Position numbers and translations under genes: made by a program. A stretch of DNA of 36,399 nucleotides from Leptospiraceae bacterium (lineage in GTDB: Bacteria > Spirochaetota > Leptospiria > Leptospirales > Leptospiraceae). The stretch is taken from contig JAGOHK010000044.1 of assembly GCA_017996175.1 (NCBI GenBank), positions 1-36,399 on the forward strand, read 5' to 3'. How positions within the stretch are numbered: position 1 is the first letter of the stretch; the number at the start of each line of letters is the position of its first letter. Below, piece by piece: positions 7,855 through 17,411 of the stretch. The notes beneath the pieces are model-generated. The model worked only from the letters and a program-made list of their open reading frames with translations, searched no databases and was not told where the DNA came from.

Positions 7855-9063
7855 CTACCGTAGCGCGGTTTTGTTCAACAATTCTCTTACCGCAAAAATT
7901 ACATCTTCCACGTCCTCGTCACTCATACCCGCAAAAAGTGGAAGTGACAGAGCCTTGTCGTACATTTTACAAGCATTAGGAAAATTTTGTCGATTGAAAT
8001 GATATTTTTTTTTGTAGTAAGGATGTTCAAAGATTGGAATAAAATGGAGGCTAGTTCCTATATTGCGCTCTTTTAGTTCTTCGACCAGAGAATCACGACC
8101 TATTTTAGCAAACTTTGGATCAATTTCGATTCGATACAGATGCCAGGAATGACGACCGTGCATATCGGGTAATGGTAATTTAACCCCATGGAGATCAGAA
8201 AAGGCAGAGTTGTAACTAAGAGCGATTTCTTCCCTGCGCGCCCAAAAAACATTAGCCTCATGGAGTTGGACAATTCCTAGGGCGGCAGCAATATCAGTCA
8301 TATTGTATTTGAATCCAGCTTCTACCACTTCATAGTACCAGCCGGGACGATTGTAAGAATCTCGGTTAATTCCATGTAACCGCATAAGGCGAATTCTATC
8401 TGCAAGTTCGGAATGATTTGTAGTAACCATTCCCCCTTCGCCGGTTGTAATTCCTTTGGTCGCATAAAAGCTAAATACAGTGAAGTCTCCCCAACCACCG
8501 ATCATTTTATTTTTGTGAATTGCTGGAAATGCGTGTGCTGCGTCTTCAATGACGTAAAGATTGTAGCGATCTGCTATTTCAATTAATGCTTCCATATCGC
8601 AAGTGTAACCCGCCAAATGAACCGGAATAATTGCTTTCACTTTTTTCCTGCTTGCGTTATGCAATAAATAATTTCCATTCCAAGAGCATTCTCTTTCGAT
8701 CAAATCCATGAGAGTAACAGGAGTCATGATATTGTGAATAGAATCTACATCAGTAAGAAGTGGCTCTGCTCCGAAATAACAAATTACTTCTGCCGAAGCC
8801 GTAAACGTTACAGAACTTGTAATTACCGCATCCTCTTCCGTAAGTCCGATTGCTTCCAACGCGAGATGAAGTCCGGCAGTCGCGGAATTTAGTGCAATTG
8901 CGTGTGTAGTTCCGACAAATTCGGCAAATTCTTTTTCGAATTGTTTTACCTTAGGTCCTGATGTCACCCAACCTGAGCGTAAAACTGCAGCAACCTCCTC
9001 GATCGCTTCCTCGGAAATGGAAGGTAATGCAAATGGCAAGAAGGTTTTTCTCATGGTTCTCAT
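7855..9063 (-). CDS. DegT/DnrJ/EryC1/StrS-family PLP aminotransferase
   Basis: This family transfers amino groups to keto-sugars on nucleotide carriers for LPS, glycan or secondary-metabolite sugars. With the ATG at 9063 the protein has 402 residues. Family traits: PSISEEAIEEVAAVLRSGWVTSGPKVKQFE at the N-terminus, the cofactor segment SATAGLHLAL (60-69), EDAAHAF (173-179) with D174 pairing the pyridine N, and SFYATKGITTGEGGMV with Schiff-base K203. An AAAGGA lies 11 nt before the ATG. The frame stays open further upstream but that stretch is Lys/Phe-rich and not family-like. No sugar nucleotidyltransferase or glycosyltransferase lies alongside, so the substrate is unknown. Confidence 0.88.
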   Translation of the reverse strand: MRTMRKTFLPFALPSISEEAIEEVAAVLRSGWVTSGPKVKQFEKEFAEFVGTTHAIALNSATAGLHLALEAIGLTEEDAVITSSVTFTASAEVICYFGAEPLLTDVDSIHNIMTPVTLMDLIERECSWNGNYLLHNASRKKVKAIIPVHLAGYTCDMEALIEIADRYNLYVIEDAAHAFPAIHKNKMIGGWGDFTVFSFYATKGITTGEGGMVTTNHSELADRIRLMRLHGINRDSYNRPGWYYEVVEAGFKYNMTDIAAALGIVQLHEANVFWARREEIALSYNSAFSDLHGVKLPLPDMHGRHSWHLYRIEIDPKFAKIGRDSLVEELKERNIGTSLHFIPIFEHPYYKKKYHFNRQNFPNACKMYDKALSLPLFAGMSDEDVEDVIFAVRELLNKTALR

Positions 9064-9244
9064 ACTATGTCTAATCCTTTGTATAAACTTCGTCTTATTT
9101 TTTTTTTTCTGAAATGAAAATTGAAACGGAATTGCCAATAAATGGCTTGCTACAAAAATATAAATAAATAGAAATTTTGCTTTATTCTTTACAATCTGTA
9201 TTGGACGTATTAGAATTAGTAAATTATTTTTTAACCAGAAAAAC

Positions 9245-10567
9245 GTGAAAGCCAAGTTTGAACAAATACTAAATCGAATTGCTATCATCGACAGGGATGT
9301 GAACGAGTTAAATCGTATCAAAAGCAAACTTCCTGATGACCGTCCATACTCCTCTGGTTTACAACTTATTTTTGATAAACAAATTAACAATCTTCATGAC
9401 GAACGAGATGTACTTTTAAAGCAAACAGTTCCCAATCCACCGTCATGGCTTGTTAGCAATCATACTACGAATGGACATCACAAACACGAAGTTATTCAGA
9501 CCATTCCAACAATTGATCCTAATTATAAAAATACAGAGCCTACCGAACAAGAGGTAATGGCATTTATAAAAGCATTGCCTAAAACGGAAATTCATTTACA
9601 CCTAGAAGCATGTGTCAATAAAGAAACTCTAAAAGAGATGTTTCAAAAAAATGGAATTGAAATTACAGAAGAAGAATTTGAAAAAAAATTCATGTTCCAT
9701 GATCTAAATGGTTTTATCCAATTATTTTTATTTATTCAAAGTGCTGTCAAGTCGCATGAAGATTTTTCTTTCATGATAGATAGCCTTGCTGAATATATGA
9801 GAGCGGATAATATCATTTATACGGAAGTCTTTGTTGCTCCAACGAAATTTATTCAAAATGGAATTGATTTTGATAAAATGATTGAGACAATGATTAAGCG
9901 CATTCGTGAAATCCGAGAAAATGATGGATTGGAAATTCGACTCATCATAGATGTATCCCGAACTTTTGGTGCTGAAAATGCGATGAACAACCTCAACCGA
10001 GTGTTAAATCTAGATTATCCCGAAGTACTTGGAATCGGACTTGGTGGAGCTGAATTAATGGGTCCTGCAAAAGACTACGAAGAAGTATTTCTGAAAGCAA
10101 GAGAAGCGGGGCTACATACTGTTATCCACGCTGGAGAAGACGATGGACCTTGGTCAATTTGGGATTCTATCAATTATCTAAAGGTAGAACGAATTGGACA
10201 TGGAACCTCCGCCATCCAAGATCCAGACCTAGTAGACTTCTTAAAGGAAACGCAAATTCCAATTGAAATTTGTTTAACGAGTAATGTTTTTACAGGCAAA
10301 TATGTCAAAAAAGAAGAAAATCATCCTGTAAGAGAATACTACGACAAAGGAGTCTATACCTGTATCAATACAGACGATCCGGAGATATTTGATGTTAACC
10401 TCTCTTACGAATATTTCAAACTCTACCGTTTTTTAAATTTCACCATCGAAGAGTTAATTGACCTTATCAAAAAAGGTGTCTACGCAACCTTCCACCCCGA
10501 CAAAGACGCTCTATGGAAACGAGTCAACAGTGAAATTATCAAAGTCAGAACCAAACATAATTTTTGA
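9245..10567 (+). CDS. add: Adenosine deaminase family protein with ~105-residue N-terminal extension
   Basis: Hydrolyses adenosine to inosine plus ammonia with a zinc-bound water. Catalytic motifs: metal-binding H117/H119 in EIHLHLEA, H295-A-G-E298 in VIHAGEDDGP (zinc ligand plus general acid Glu), H319 in RIGHGTSA, and D377-D378 in NTDDPEIF. The deaminase core begins near residue 110, whereas enterobacterial Add reaches HxH by about residue 15. The first 100 residues are helical, charged, partly coiled-coil-like, then a linker with NHTTNGHHKH. The start is GTG at 9245; no good ribosome site is visible. ATG codons upstream of the core are lacking, so the extension looks real. Adenine or modified-nucleoside substrates are possible. 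Confidence 0.85.
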   Translation: MKAKFEQILNRIAIIDRDVNELNRIKSKLPDDRPYSSGLQLIFDKQINNLHDERDVLLKQTVPNPPSWLVSNHTTNGHHKHEVIQTIPTIDPNYKNTEPTEQEVMAFIKALPKTEIHLHLEACVNKETLKEMFQKNGIEITEEEFEKKFMFHDLNGFIQLFLFIQSAVKSHEDFSFMIDSLAEYMRADNIIYTEVFVAPTKFIQNGIDFDKMIETMIKRIREIRENDGLEIRLIIDVSRTFGAENAMNNLNRVLNLDYPEVLGIGLGGAELMGPAKDYEEVFLKAREAGLHTVIHAGEDDGPWSIWDSINYLKVERIGHGTSAIQDPDLVDFLKETQIPIEICLTSNVFTGKYVKKEENHPVREYYDKGVYTCINTDDPEIFDVNLSYEYFKLYRFLNFTIEELIDLIKKGVYATFHPDKDALWKRVNSEIIKVRTKHNF

Positions 10568-10601
10568 TTAAGGCTAATTTTAGTTAACCACAGGTTATCA
10601 A

Positions 10602-10943
10602 ATGATGAATCAAAAACTACTCCAGAATAATGAAACAGTTTTCAAATTCAAGAATGTGATTAGTCATTTAGAAATTCCGATTAGCCGTATCTATTTGTTT
10701 GGAAGCAGGGCAAAAGGAAATCAAAATCCAGACAGCGATTATGATTTTTTAGTTTTACTTTCCAATATCAAAGACAATGACTTAGTAAAAAAATACAAAA
10801 GAACAATTGTTTTAAAAGCACACAGTGAAATTCCAAATATTCCATTCGATATTTTAGTTAAAAATTTAGAAGAATTCGATTCCTACAAATTAGAAATTAA
10901 TACTCTTTACAATGAGATTTATCAAGAAGGTATTGAAATTTGA
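10602..10943 (+). CDS. MNT-type nucleotidyltransferase (NTP_transf_2), orphan
   Basis: Small 113-residue protein of the minimal nucleotidyltransferase family. It has the GSRAKG motif (34-39) and the catalytic acidic pattern SDYD with D46 and D48, plus the third acid D83 in PFDILV. Such proteins are often the antitoxin partner of a HEPN toxin, which they AMPylate. Here no HEPN gene is visible on either side: upstream is the adenosine deaminase gene (34 nt gap) and downstream an alpha/beta hydrolase gene. A weak AGG precedes the paired ATGATG start. It may be a solitary antitoxin or an independent AMP-transferase. Confidence 0.82.
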   Translation: MMNQKLLQNNETVFKFKNVISHLEIPISRIYLFGSRAKGNQNPDSDYDFLVLLSNIKDNDLVKKYKRTIVLKAHSEIPNIPFDILVKNLEEFDSYKLEINTLYNEIYQEGIEI

Positions 10944-11025
10944 AAACCAATATTTTAGATTATTAATTTATTCTTTTGTAAAACAGAAATTAAATAAATG
11001 AGATTAAGTTCGAAATAGAAATTCT

Positions 11026-11868
11026 ATGCAAATAAATATCGCCAAGCGTAAAACCTTCAACTTTCAAAATCTACACCTTTCCTACTTAGATACAGAAACT
11101 AATTCAAATGAGGTAATACTGATTACTCACGCGAATGGGTATAGCGCAGAGTGTTATTCTTACTTAATAGAAGCGCTTCGAGACAAATATAGAGTAATCG
11201 CACTGGATTTTTCGGGACATGGGGAATCGCAAACCTTTTATGATTTCACAAACTGGGATTTTTTACGAGACCAGATACTTGCAGTCATCGAAAAAGAAAA
11301 TCTTTCTAATATAACTTCCATCGGACATTCGATGGGTGGCTCTAGTGCACTGCGGGCGTCGAAACGTAAAGCGAGTCTATTTAAAAAATTAATTTTACTC
11401 GATCCAACTTTTTTGAGTATTCCGATTCTTGCTTACGGAAGTCTATTTGGAATTCCGATTGCGAAAAATGCTCTCAAAAGAAGAAGGAATTTTAAAAACA
11501 TAGACCAAGTTCGTAAAGTATTTCGAAAATTCTCTGCATTCTCCAACTGGGATGAACGGGTATATGAGGATTATCTCCGTTCTTGTTTTAGAAAATCGGG
11601 TGACGAAGTGGAACTCATCTGTGATCCAAAGATCGAAGCCAAACATTTTAGCACACCCTCTTTCAAAAGTTTTAAAGACTACGGGAAAAATAAACTAGAG
11701 ACTCATATCATTATACCGCGTAAATTCGAAGTATGCTCCCCTTATCGTGCAAAAATTATCACCAGTGCAAATCCTAAGTCAAGTGTTACCATTATCCCCG
11801 ATGGGACACATTTTTTTCCGTTCGAGAAAACGGAGTTTACACTTAGTAAAATAAAGGAGTTGCTATGA
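11026..11868 (+). CDS. Alpha/beta hydrolase
   Basis: 280 residues of the alpha/beta-hydrolase fold. The oxyanion-side motif is HANGYS (35-40), the nucleophile elbow is GHSMGG with S102, and the catalytic His is H262 in PDGTHFFPFE. The acid is probably D126 (LLDPTF) or a later Asp. There is no signal peptide, so it should be cytosolic. The substrate (ester, lactone or thioester) cannot be read from sequence. Its stop overlaps the start of the DUF218 gene by 4 nt (ATGA), so the two are translationally coupled. Confidence 0.88.
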   Translation: MQINIAKRKTFNFQNLHLSYLDTETNSNEVILITHANGYSAECYSYLIEALRDKYRVIALDFSGHGESQTFYDFTNWDFLRDQILAVIEKENLSNITSIGHSMGGSSALRASKRKASLFKKLILLDPTFLSIPILAYGSLFGIPIAKNALKRRRNFKNIDQVRKVFRKFSAFSNWDERVYEDYLRSCFRKSGDEVELICDPKIEAKHFSTPSFKSFKDYGKNKLETHIIIPRKFEVCSPYRAKIITSANPKSSVTIIPDGTHFFPFEKTEFTLSKIKELL

Positions 11869-12638
11869 ATTTATTCTTCTTCTTTTCTAAAATCCTAACT
11901 GTTTTTCTTTTCCCTCTTCCGTTAGGTATAACACTTGGAATATACCTTGTTCTATTCAAAATTAAAGGAGCAAAGAATAAATTTTTAGCCTTTCTCCCCA
12001 TTGGACTAATATGGTTAGCCGCCAGTTTCCCCGTTTGCGAATCGTTAGTGAGTAGCCTGGAAAAACATTACCCGCCACTTCCTATCGAAAATGTAGAACA
12101 AGCGGATACAATCGTAGTACTCGGAGGAATGATTAATACAGTAAGTCGATTTTCTAACCGAGTTGAATTGACTGGCTCGGCAGACCGGCTAACAGATGCT
12201 ATCCTTCTCTGGAAAGCAGGTAAAGCAAAATATATTTTATTTACAGGCGGTTCAGGAATTTTATTTGAGCAGGAAGCCAAAGAAGCAACCTTTGCCAAAC
12301 AGTTTCTAGTAAGTTTCGGAATTCCTGAAAGTCAAATTCTACTGGAATCAGAATCTCGCAATACATTCGAAAATGGAATTTATACCAAAAAAATCCTAGA
12401 AGAAAAAAAGCTCAATCGCATAATCCTTGTTACCTCCGCTTTCCACATGAAGCGCTCTGTTGGTATTTTTCAAAAACTGGGAATGAATGTAATTCCTTTT
12501 CCTACCGATTACCGATCTCTTCGAACTGGTTTTAATTGGGAGACATTTGTTCCTTCCACTGGTGCTTTGGATACAACCACGATTTCTCTCAAAGAATGGA
12601 TTGGGATTTTTGTCTATGAGTGGAAGGGGTATATGTAG
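11865..12638 (+). CDS. DUF218 (YdcF/ElyC/SanA-like) inner-membrane protein
   Basis: Two hydrophobic N-terminal segments (about 3-30 and 38-56) anchor a soluble DUF218 domain. Domain hallmarks are ADTIVVLGGMI, GSADRLTDAILLWKAGKAKYILFTGG, the LESESRNTFEN segment and VTSAFHMKRS. Relatives ElyC and SanA act in cell-envelope integrity and undecaprenyl-phosphate/peptidoglycan metabolism in enterobacteria; a similar role here is inference. Length 257 fits ElyC-type proteins with two membrane helices. It is coupled to the alpha/beta hydrolase gene by an ATGA overlap. Confidence 0.85.
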   Translation: MNLFFFFSKILTVFLFPLPLGITLGIYLVLFKIKGAKNKFLAFLPIGLIWLAASFPVCESLVSSLEKHYPPLPIENVEQADTIVVLGGMINTVSRFSNRVELTGSADRLTDAILLWKAGKAKYILFTGGSGILFEQEAKEATFAKQFLVSFGIPESQILLESESRNTFENGIYTKKILEEKKLNRIILVTSAFHMKRSVGIFQKLGMNVIPFPTDYRSLRTGFNWETFVPSTGALDTTTISLKEWIGIFVYEWKGYM

Positions 12639-12700
12639 AGTATCCAAATAGAATTTTCATGAATTTATTCTGATGTAATCAATTCCTTAATCAAATAGAT

Positions 12701-13243
12701 CTATTTATTTCGTTTTATTTTTTTTACTATCCAAGAGATTACAAAAATAACTATCGAAGGAATCCATATCCATAAAAATTCCGACTTTAAAACTCGAATA
12801 CCTGCTTCAGAGAAAAAATTTCTACCGATAGGCGAAACTTGTATAGGACGAAAATCAAAAAAAAATCTTTCATTAAAAAAAGGACAGTATAAACAAACAC
12901 CTAATCCACCATTGGTTAATGCATCCAGTAATGTATGAGAAAGAGTGGAAATAAAAAACACAAACCAGAGTAGCAGATAACGCAGAGTAAACACAGAAAC
13001 TGAACGATAGAAAATGAGCAAGATTGGGATTGGCAGTATTGCAGAAAATAAAATGGAGTGGGTAATTCCTCTATGCCCAAGCCAATGGGAATAGGGAATT
13101 CCAAATCGAAACGCAATTACGTCGGCGTCTGGAATACAAGAGCAAAATAATACAAGTAAATAGAATTTAATCGTATCGACTTTGGTTTTGAAAAGGTAAG
13201 TTGCGGATACGGCTGCTATACCGTGTGAGAAAATTGTTGGCAT
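12701..13243 (-). CDS. YdjM/DUF457-like membrane-bound metal-dependent hydrolase
   Basis: 180 residues with about four membrane segments. Conserved polar residues of the family are present in order: H7 (IFSHGIAA), PDAD at 38-41, and HWLGHRGITHS at 53-63, a His-rich set likely to bind a metal in the membrane plane. The C-terminus is basic. In other bacteria the family includes LexA-regulated ydjM, but no LexA operator is visible here. It starts directly after the stop codon of the 485-residue unknown gene with no spacer, so it is the third gene of the ftsH operon. A perfect 14-bp palindrome (12693-12706) covers its stop codon. Confidence 0.82.
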   Translation of the reverse strand: MPTIFSHGIAAVSATYLFKTKVDTIKFYLLVLFCSCIPDADVIAFRFGIPYSHWLGHRGITHSILFSAILPIPILLIFYRSVSVFTLRYLLLWFVFFISTLSHTLLDALTNGGLGVCLYCPFFNERFFFDFRPIQVSPIGRNFFSEAGIRVLKSEFLWIWIPSIVIFVISWIVKKIKRNK

Positions 13244-14701
13244 TTATCTGGGTTTGAATTTATTTACCAGTTCTACAGAATTAACTTCTGGCATGTGACC
13301 AAAAACATTGTCTGGCACAAAACGCCTATATACCTGCGCTCTTCTGTGACCAAAAAATTTAGCTACATTTTCTCGCATGTAATCTTCAATTGTTACTGGA
13401 TCATTAATTACTCTTTTTCGAGTAGAAGCAGCATATTCGAAACAGCTTTTGTAGGATTCTCGAATATTGGAAACACCTTTGGAATAATTAATGTATGCAT
13501 CTACACTATTTGATTTCAAATCAAAAAATTTATCTGCCCAAAAATCTATAATATGTTTTTTGATAATATTCTCTGGAAGAAATTTGATTATTTTATTATT
13601 TTCTACATAATGACAATATCCGAAATCTCGTCTGATTAAATCTTCTTGTATAATATTGTACATTACAATTGGACCTATATGGTATAAGAATGTGTAAGTA
13701 TCATCGCAAAGATCAACAAAGTCTTTAGAAAATAAATTTGTTACGGCAAAATCGAGTAGAGTTTGCAGCATTTTATTGTATTTAGGTGCTGCGGAATGCC
13801 CCATATTTTTTCGCACTAGGGCTGCGGCAAGATTGATATGAACATTTTCGGAAGGATTTAGAATCACAAAGCTAGAGCTGTAAAATTTTTTTTCTTCTTC
13901 TTTTAGATCATCCTTCTTGATATATAGAATGTAGGCATCGTTTTTATTCCACTCTTTTGTGCCTTTAATCGTAGTGTAATAAAAGTCAGTCTCCTGAGTT
14001 GGAGCTTTTGCTTTTGCGGAGCTAATTCTTTCCGAAAATTTAGGAACTATGGGTTTATTTGGTGTAGCCACTACAACAGTTGGTTGTAGATTTTTGAATA
14101 GATTTTCGTAAATGTAATCTTTATCGTCTTCATAGATGAGGTTACTTACTAATAGCCGTTTATCAGCTTTTGATGGACCGATTATATGGCATTCAAACTT
14201 AGATTCGATTAGGTTTAACAATGCGCGCGTGTCTTCGTTTAAAGTATTAATTAGACTTAAATTTTCTTTTTCTATTTTTTCATAGAGAGGTTTGGTTATC
14301 GGATAAGTAGCAAATACTTTTGACATCCCAATAATATTATTCCAAGCAGTCTCTACAGCTTTGAGAAAAGAAGCTAGATGTTCATAGATGATCTTTATTT
14401 TTACGAATTCTATTTCTTGGGTTTTTAGATGTATCTCATCTGGAAATAACTCTATCGTTTGTTTTTCTACTTCATCTTTCATTGCCTGCCCGACAAGTCG
14501 TTGGATAAACTTCGAGTAGGATGTTTGAATTTCACTCAACTGTGCTTGAATATCTTCTTTCTGGCTGTCAATAATTTCTTTCGCCTCGGAGGATAGACTC
14601 GAATTAAAAAGCACAGCTCGAATATTTTCAATCGAGCTTATATGCAATTGAGTCGTGGTCGGAATATCAGTTGAAAATCTTAGTGGATTGCCCTTTGCCA
14701 T
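13244..14701 (-). CDS. Unrecognised 485-residue protein downstream of ftsH
   Basis: I do not recognise a family. The protein is soluble-looking with no signal peptide or membrane helix. Residues 20-160 are helical and Glu/Lys-rich (possible coiled coil), about 205-235 is a Pro/Ala/Lys linker, and 280-460 is a helical region with His/Asn/Tyr-rich segments such as SAAPKYNKML and FWADKFFDLK. It starts 2 nt after the ftsH stop and abuts the YdjM-like gene, so it is surely co-transcribed and may be coupled with both. Context suggests a role linked to FtsH or membrane-protein quality control; that is inference only. Confidence 0.8.
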   Translation of the reverse strand: MAKGNPLRFSTDIPTTTQLHISSIENIRAVLFNSSLSSEAKEIIDSQKEDIQAQLSEIQTSYSKFIQRLVGQAMKDEVEKQTIELFPDEIHLKTQEIEFVKIKIIYEHLASFLKAVETAWNNIIGMSKVFATYPITKPLYEKIEKENLSLINTLNEDTRALLNLIESKFECHIIGPSKADKRLLVSNLIYEDDKDYIYENLFKNLQPTVVVATPNKPIVPKFSERISSAKAKAPTQETDFYYTTIKGTKEWNKNDAYILYIKKDDLKEEEKKFYSSSFVILNPSENVHINLAAALVRKNMGHSAAPKYNKMLQTLLDFAVTNLFSKDFVDLCDDTYTFLYHIGPIVMYNIIQEDLIRRDFGYCHYVENNKIIKFLPENIIKKHIIDFWADKFFDLKSNSVDAYINYSKGVSNIRESYKSCFEYAASTRKRVINDPVTIEDYMRENVAKFFGHRRAQVYRRFVPDNVFGHMPEVNSVELVNKFKPR

Positions 14702-14703
14702 AG

Positions 14704-16641
14704 TTAGGTTAATGCTGGATTCAATTCTCCGTTGGATTTAGCAGTCTTAGAAGATTTCTCGCTATTACCCCCTTTCGGGTTGGAAGGAGAAACAATTGCC
14801 ATTAGTTCATCATGGGTAATAATTTCTTGGGAGAGAAGAGCTTTCGCAATCTGTTCAAGCTTTTTGAAATTCTTCTTACATAAATCGCGACCTTTGTTTA
14901 AGCTTGTTTGCACAATAGAGCGCACTTCTTCATCAATCAAGGCAGCAAATTGTTCCGAATAATACTTATTAGACGCATGACCCATATCTCGTCCAACAAA
15001 TACTTGGTCGTTTGCACCGTTGTAATTTACAGTCCCTAGTTTTTCGGACATTCCCCATTCACAAACCATCTTACGGGCAATGTTTGTTGCATGTTGAATA
15101 TCGTTACTGGAACCAGTAGAAGTATTTCCAAATTGTAACTCTTCAGCAATAAAACCACCCATAGCCATAACGATTTGATCTAACCAATAATTTTTAGGAT
15201 GAATATGTTTTTCTTCTGCTGGTAGGGACTGTGTTAGCCCAAGTGCTCTTCCACGGGGGATAATGGTGACTTTGTGCACAGGCTCTGTATAAGGAAGAAG
15301 GGTTGCAAGAATCGCATGCCCTGCTTCGTGGTAAGCGATTACTTCTTTTTCTTTCTCTGTAATAAAAAAAGATTTTCTTTCCGGTCCCATCATGACTTTA
15401 TCACGAGCATCTTCTAGTTCTTCTTGCGTAACTCGTTTTTTATTTTTACGAGCAGCAAGGAGGGCTGCCTCATTGATTAAGTTTGCAAGATCCGCTCCTG
15501 TAAATCCCGGGGTTCCACGCGCAATTGAGTTTAGAGAAATGTCACTTGTAAGAGGAACTTTTTTAGTATGAACATTTAGAATTGCTTCTCTACCTTTTAC
15601 ATCCGGCAAATCCACAATTACCTGTCTGTCAAAACGACCTGGACGAAGTAAAGCTGGATCTAAAACATCTGCACGGTTCGTTGCAGCAATAACGATTACA
15701 CCTTCGTTAGCCTCAAATCCATCCATTTCGACTAACATTTGGTTGAGAGTTTGTTCTCTTTCGTCGTGTCCGCCACCAAGTCCTGCTCCGCGTAAACGAC
15801 CAACTGCATCGATCTCATCAATGAAAATAATACAAGGAGCATTTTTCTTTCCTTGTTCAAATAAATCACGAACGCGAGATGCGCCAACCCCAACAAACAT
15901 TTCTACGAAGTCAGAGCCTGAAATACTAAAAAATGGAACACCCGATTCTCCGGCAACAGCGCGGGCTAATAATGTTTTACCGGTTCCGGGAGGACCTACT
16001 AACAAAACTCCGGTCGGAATGCGAGCTCCAATTGCTTGGAACTTTTTAGGGTCTTTTAAAAAGTCAATCATTTCGGATAATTCAGTCTTAGCCTCATCAC
16101 AACCTGCCACATCAGCAAAAGTGATTTTAACTTTAGGATCCATATTCATCTTAGCTTTGCTTTTTCCAAAGCTAAATGCTTTGTTTCCAGTAGATTGGAT
16201 TTGTTTCATCATAATAAACCAGACTACTCCAATGATGAGTAACCAGGGGATAATCGCTGTTATAGCATTTAGAAAACGATTTTCTTCGGTAGATTTTGCG
16301 ATGAAGGTAAGATTAGATTTACGAAGTTTTCCAAGCACGTCTACAGTAAGTGGCGCAACGATAGTTTTAAATGGTTTTACACGTTTGTCTTTTGTGTCCT
16401 CGAACCAACCTTCGATCACTTCTTTGTCTACTGTGATAAGTTTTTTATTTTTTCCCTCAGGTATGATGATTATTTTTCCAATTGGTTTAATGCCGTCTGC
16501 TGGCTCTATCATATTTAAAAAGTCGGAGTAGGAAATTTCCTCTATTTTGCTTTCTCTTCGTTCGCTATTGTAAATGCCATAAAGTATGAGTCCAATAATG
16601 GCTAGGATTAGCGTTACTTGTTTGAGATTCTTATTAATCAT
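14704..16641 (-). CDS. ftsH: ATP-dependent zinc metalloprotease FtsH
   Basis: Membrane-bound hexameric AAA+ protease that extracts and degrades membrane and regulatory proteins. From the ATG at 16641 it has 645 residues: TM1 about 8-24, an extracytoplasmic domain to about 125, TM2 about 126-145, AAA domain with Walker A GPPGTGKT (216-223), Walker B IIFIDE (271-276) and second region of homology ending RPGRFDR (333-339), then the M41 protease domain with HEAGH at 438-442 and the third zinc ligand probably D514. The C-terminus is Ser/Lys-rich. An ATG 39 nt further upstream is in frame but lacks the ribosome site that the chosen start has. Confidence 0.97.
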   Translation of the reverse strand: MINKNLKQVTLILAIIGLILYGIYNSERRESKIEEISYSDFLNMIEPADGIKPIGKIIIIPEGKNKKLITVDKEVIEGWFEDTKDKRVKPFKTIVAPLTVDVLGKLRKSNLTFIAKSTEENRFLNAITAIIPWLLIIGVVWFIMMKQIQSTGNKAFSFGKSKAKMNMDPKVKITFADVAGCDEAKTELSEMIDFLKDPKKFQAIGARIPTGVLLVGPPGTGKTLLARAVAGESGVPFFSISGSDFVEMFVGVGASRVRDLFEQGKKNAPCIIFIDEIDAVGRLRGAGLGGGHDEREQTLNQMLVEMDGFEANEGVIVIAATNRADVLDPALLRPGRFDRQVIVDLPDVKGREAILNVHTKKVPLTSDISLNSIARGTPGFTGADLANLINEAALLAARKNKKRVTQEELEDARDKVMMGPERKSFFITEKEKEVIAYHEAGHAILATLLPYTEPVHKVTIIPRGRALGLTQSLPAEEKHIHPKNYWLDQIVMAMGGFIAEELQFGNTSTGSSNDIQHATNIARKMVCEWGMSEKLGTVNYNGANDQVFVGRDMGHASNKYYSEQFAALIDEEVRSIVQTSLNKGRDLCKKNFKKLEQIAKALLSQEIITHDELMAIVSPSNPKGGNSEKSSKTAKSNGELNPALT

Positions 16642-16647
16642 TAAAAT

Positions 16648-16653
16648 TCTCCC
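16648..16653 (-). promoter_or_regulatory. Ribosome binding site fixing the ftsH start
   Basis: On the minus strand GGGAGA lies 6 nt before the ATG at 16641. The alternative in-frame ATG at 16680 has no such site and would add a non-conserved [13 protein letters not shown] leader before TM1. Confidence 0.7.
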
Positions 16654-16750
16654 GTGAATGTTAGTTTTCTGATTTATCAAATAATTGCAAGATAAAATAC
16701 AGGCTTAGGAAAAGCCGAAAATCGTCAAAATTTGATGGTAAATGTTAGAC

Positions 16751-17371
16751 TTATTCTATTTTGATTTCTGCGAGGCAGGTTTTCTCGGCTTCTTTATGAA
16801 TTGAGTTGTCTTTGATAAATAGTGTTAAGATATAAATATTTTCCGGATAGGTATCGGAATCTTGCAGAGGAATTAGGTTGGTAAGGTCAATTTTTTGAAC
16901 GTCGGCGTTCTGAAAGTTTAAATCGAAAGAAGTGATTTTTGTATCTTTCGGAAATCGTAATTCTTTATCTACGTTAATTGCTTCTCGTAAAAATAAATCC
17001 ACGGTCATTTTGCTCGGGCTACGAAGGGGAGTATAATTTTCTTTTACAAGACAGGAATAGAATGCGAGAGAGTGAAATTCCTTTTTTACAAATTTTTTAT
17101 CTTTGTAAGTATGTGTTAGCGTTAACTCTAATTCCAAATCGTATTCTGGTTTACTGGAATTTTGTTCTTTGATCCAAAATGTAGTTATATCTTTGTCAGT
17201 TAGATTTTTTATATTCGAAGATTTATTTTTACGATTGGATTTTGTAAAATCATCTACCCGAAAAGGAGGAGACTTTGCGTAGGTTTGGATTTTTTTTTCC
17301 GTATTCAAATAGATATAGGCATTTAGTCCAAATAAGGATAGGAAAATTAGAATGGAAATGGATTTAGTCAT
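16751..17371 (-). CDS. Unknown exported or membrane-anchored protein, possibly discoidin-like
   Basis: 206 residues. An N-terminal hydrophobic stretch (about 5-20, ISILIFLSLFGLNAYIYL) with no clear signal-peptidase or lipobox site suggests a signal anchor. The rest is a beta-rich domain. The segment NIKNLTDKDITTFWIKE resembles the opening of F5/8 type C (discoidin)/NADase-type glycan-binding modules, which typically read as a DGD-x-x-T-x-W pattern. That similarity is weak. It lies 109 nt upstream of ftsH on the same strand and is divergent from the TIGR01777 gene. A small GGCTT/AAGCC hairpin (16702-16716) follows it. Function unknown. Confidence 0.75.
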   Translation of the reverse strand: MTKSISILIFLSLFGLNAYIYLNTEKKIQTYAKSPPFRVDDFTKSNRKNKSSNIKNLTDKDITTFWIKEQNSSKPEYDLELELTLTHTYKDKKFVKKEFHSLAFYSCLVKENYTPLRSPSKMTVDLFLREAINVDKELRFPKDTKITSFDLNFQNADVQKIDLTNLIPLQDSDTYPENIYILTLFIKDNSIHKEAEKTCLAEIKIE

Positions 17372-17411
17372 AGTTACCTTGTCATTTTATTAAAAGGGAG
17401 TAGAGGAATCA

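Noticed and set aside
9064..9390. Upstream extension of the DegT aminotransferase frame
   Set aside because: The frame is open but its translation is Lys/Phe/Ile-rich and unlike the family, and it overlaps the divergent adenosine deaminase gene. The ATG at 9063 gives a normal-length enzyme.
15743..16531. 262-codon plus-strand reading frame opposite ftsH
   Set aside because: It lies entirely antisense to the conserved AAA domain of ftsH and has no ribosome site or family features.
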